Of a stretch of DNA of 15,905 nucleotides, positions 14,392 through 15,905 are shown piece by piece (within the stretch, counting starts at the first letter, position 1; each line of letters starts with the position of its first letter). Source of the DNA: Anaerolineales bacterium (GTDB lineage Bacteria > Chloroflexota > Anaerolineae > Anaerolineales > UBA4823); the NCBI GenBank assembly GCA_016932955.1, contig JAFGBV010000174.1:1-15905 (forward strand), in the 5' to 3' direction. Both the position numbers and the translations under genes were made by a program. The notes under the pieces were generated by a model. The model saw nothing but the letters and a program-made list of their open reading frames with translations. It did not search any database and was not told the DNA's origin.

Positions 14392-15222
14392 CTATTCCAC
14401 CACGGCGGTGAATCCAACAGCATTTGGCCCGACATGCGTGCCAATGACAGTGGTGACGTTGACGAGAAAAGGCTTTTTGGGCACGATGGCAGCGAATTGC
14501 TCTTGCAGGTTTGTGGCTTCTTCTTCAGCATTCGTGTGAAGAATAGCGAGTTGGGAGAGATTGCCTAGCTCGCACAGAATTTCTGCCAATCTTTGAATGC
14601 CCTTGCGGCGGGTACGCGCTTCGCCAAGGCGGAGCACTTTTCCTTCCTCAATCCCCAAGAAAGGTTTTATGTTCAAGAAAGTTCCCATGCTAGCACGCAT
14701 CCAGGAGACACGACCGCTGCGCCGGATATATTCCAGGGTATCGAGCATCGCCACAAGACGAATACGCTGGCGGGTTTTAGCCAGATGGTGCAAAATCTGA
14801 TCCAGGGGAAGTGCCTTAAGTGCTGACTCGGCCGCGGCAAGAACCTGGAAACCCAACCCCATGCTGACCTGAGCGCTATCAATGACAGTGATCTTGTTTT
14901 CAAACTGGCGGGCGGCTGAATAGGCAGCATTATAAATACCGCTAAGGGTGCTGGCTACGTGGATGGAGATAATATGATTAAAACCTTGCTCAAAGAGTTT
15001 ATGGTAGAGCTCCTCGAAGGTGCCCACAGACGGCGCAGCAGTGGTGGGCATTTCTTTCATGGATGGCAAGCGTTCATAGAACTCGCGGCGGGAAATATCC
15101 TCGCCATCTTGCAGGCTGTTACCGTCCATAATCAGGATGGCGGGGATAAGATTGATCTGATAAGCGGAGAGCAGGTCAGGATTGAGATCGGAGGTGCTAT
15201 CGGTGACAATGGCGGTTTTCAT
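14392..15222 (-). CDS. DegV-family fatty-acid-binding protein (FakB-like), copy 2
   Basis: The protein is 276 residues long, the usual length for the family. It starts MKTAIVTDSTSDLNPDLL, and has the PTTAAPSVGTFEELY region (59-73), the ASTLSGIYNAA motif (90-100), LEYIRRSGRVSW (162-173) and the C-terminal GTHVGPNAVG. These are the signature parts of DegV proteins, which bind one fatty acid between two domains. FakB members present it to the FakA kinase, which makes acyl-phosphate for phospholipid synthesis. All usual ligand-contact motifs are present, so binding activity is likely. The ATG at 15222 is 17 bases after the stop of the first DegV gene, with only a weak ribosome site. In some Firmicutes and related bacteria a FakA-like gene lies near degV and recG; none is in the window. 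Confidence 0.93.
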   Translation of the reverse strand: MKTAIVTDSTSDLNPDLLSAYQINLIPAILIMDGNSLQDGEDISRREFYERLPSMKEMPTTAAPSVGTFEELYHKLFEQGFNHIISIHVASTLSGIYNAAYSAARQFENKITVIDSAQVSMGLGFQVLAAAESALKALPLDQILHHLAKTRQRIRLVAMLDTLEYIRRSGRVSWMRASMGTFLNIKPFLGIEEGKVLRLGEARTRRKGIQRLAEILCELGNLSQLAILHTNAEEEATNLQEQFAAIVPKKPFLVNVTTVIGTHVGPNAVGFTAVVE

Positions 15223-15239
15223 GATGAATTTTCTTGGCT

Positions 15240-15905
15240 CTAATTCTCCATGGCAATCAAACCGATGGCATGTGGGCCGAGAGTGGTTGCCAGAGCAAGG
15301 CTGGGAGTATGTTCGCCTATGGGCGTGGAACGGAGATTTTGCAGGATGCGCTCGCGCAGGTTACGGCTTTCTTGCTCGAATGCAGCAGATCCCTGGATGA
15401 GAGCTAGGTATTTGAGATCTTCGAACTCGGCGGCGAACTCAAATAAGATATCCACCAGGTGACGGGAACTGCGGATTTTTTGTATATGGACCAGGCGACC
15501 ATTTTCCATGACATAAATGGGCGTGATGCCTAACATCTCCCCTACGATCGCCTGAGCTGGATCGATCTGACCCGAATATTCCAGGTATGCTAGATCGGGC
15601 AGGCAAAAGATTGCATAGACATGGCGGGATAAACCACGCACCAGGCGGGTGATCTCTGAGCCGGGCATGCCGCGCATAGCGGTTTCGGCAGCAGCCTGGA
15701 CTAAGAGGCCTAGTCCAGCAGCGGTGGTTTGGGAATCGATGATGTGCAAGGTAGCAGAGCTACGAAGCTCAGATGAAGCCTGGGAAGCGTTTTTCAGAGC
15801 CTGGCTGAGGTGGGATGAGGCAAGGATGGTGATGATTTCTTTGTACCTTTCGCCCATGTCGACAAAGAGCCGGCGGAAGGTTTCCACACTAGGCGCAAGA
15901 ACCAC
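15240..15905 (-). CDS. DegV-family protein, divergent copy 1 (5' end off window)
   Basis: 222 codons are visible and the N-terminal roughly 60 residues lie beyond the right edge, so the GTG at the edge is not a real start. LAPSVETFRRLF aligns with the APSVGTFEELY region of the neighbouring DegV. The chain then shows SSHLSQALKNAS where the family has STLSGTY, AYLEYSGQIDP where it has EYIRRSGRV, and TTLGPHAIG where it has THVGPNAVG. The fold therefore seems kept, but several residues near the lipid head-group site differ, including the His of THVGP. It may bind another ligand or have a regulatory role. It is 17 bases upstream of the intact DegV gene and almost certainly cotranscribed. Confidence 0.88.
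   Translation of the reverse strand: MVLAPSVETFRRLFVDMGERYKEIITILASSHLSQALKNASQASSELRSSATLHIIDSQTTAAGLGLLVQAAAETAMRGMPGSEITRLVRGLSRHVYAIFCLPDLAYLEYSGQIDPAQAIVGEMLGITPIYVMENGRLVHIQKIRSSRHLVDILFEFAAEFEDLKYLALIQGSAAFEQESRNLRERILQNLRSTPIGEHTPSLALATTLGPHAIGLIAMEN

Overview
This window looks like chromosomal DNA of a Chloroflexota bacterium, most likely class Anaerolineae. The pointers are a giant SARP/NB-ARC/TPR regulator, multi-domain STAND-type ATPases joined to sensor or Ser/Thr-kinase domains, a RecG with a long proline-rich N-terminal extension, and tandem DegV genes. The taxonomy is inference from gene content; no rRNA or other marker is present. Every gene I can support lies on the minus strand, so the window reads right to left. 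No tRNA, rRNA, CRISPR array, transposase or phage gene was seen.

Right part (15905 to 10682), conserved housekeeping genes: two tandem DegV-family fatty-acid-binding proteins (the first truncated by the window edge), recG, coaD, and a small coiled-coil protein that often accompanies coaD. Spacing is tight, and the only clear internal promoter is a TTGACG-17-TAATCT element after coaD. A perfect 17-bp palindrome fills most of its spacer, which suggests that transcription of the downstream genes is repressed or controlled there.

Middle part (10604 to 3383), a three-gene signalling module. First comes a protein of about 1290 residues with a many-pass membrane domain, a GAF sensor, an Ig-like beta-sandwich, a STAND-like ATPase and a winged helix. 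It overlaps (TGATG) a 650-residue protein that fuses a related ATPase module to an intact Ser/Thr protein kinase. That is followed after 23 bases by a secreted, bactofilin-like beta-repeat protein with C-terminal membrane helices. A strong intrinsic terminator (3280-3338) closes the set. The likely logic is that a membrane/GAF sensor controls an ATP-driven switch, which acts on or with the kinase. The bactofilin-like membrane protein may be a target, scaffold or envelope sensor. This module is the best candidate for an undescribed system.

Left part (3116 to 1, running off the edge): a SARP/AfsR-like transcriptional activator with DNA-binding winged helix, BTAD, a degenerate nucleotide-cyclase-like domain, NB-ARC ATPase and TPR-like repeats. 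It has its own promoter, predicted to give an almost leaderless mRNA, and three GACGC direct repeats lie over and upstream of the -35.
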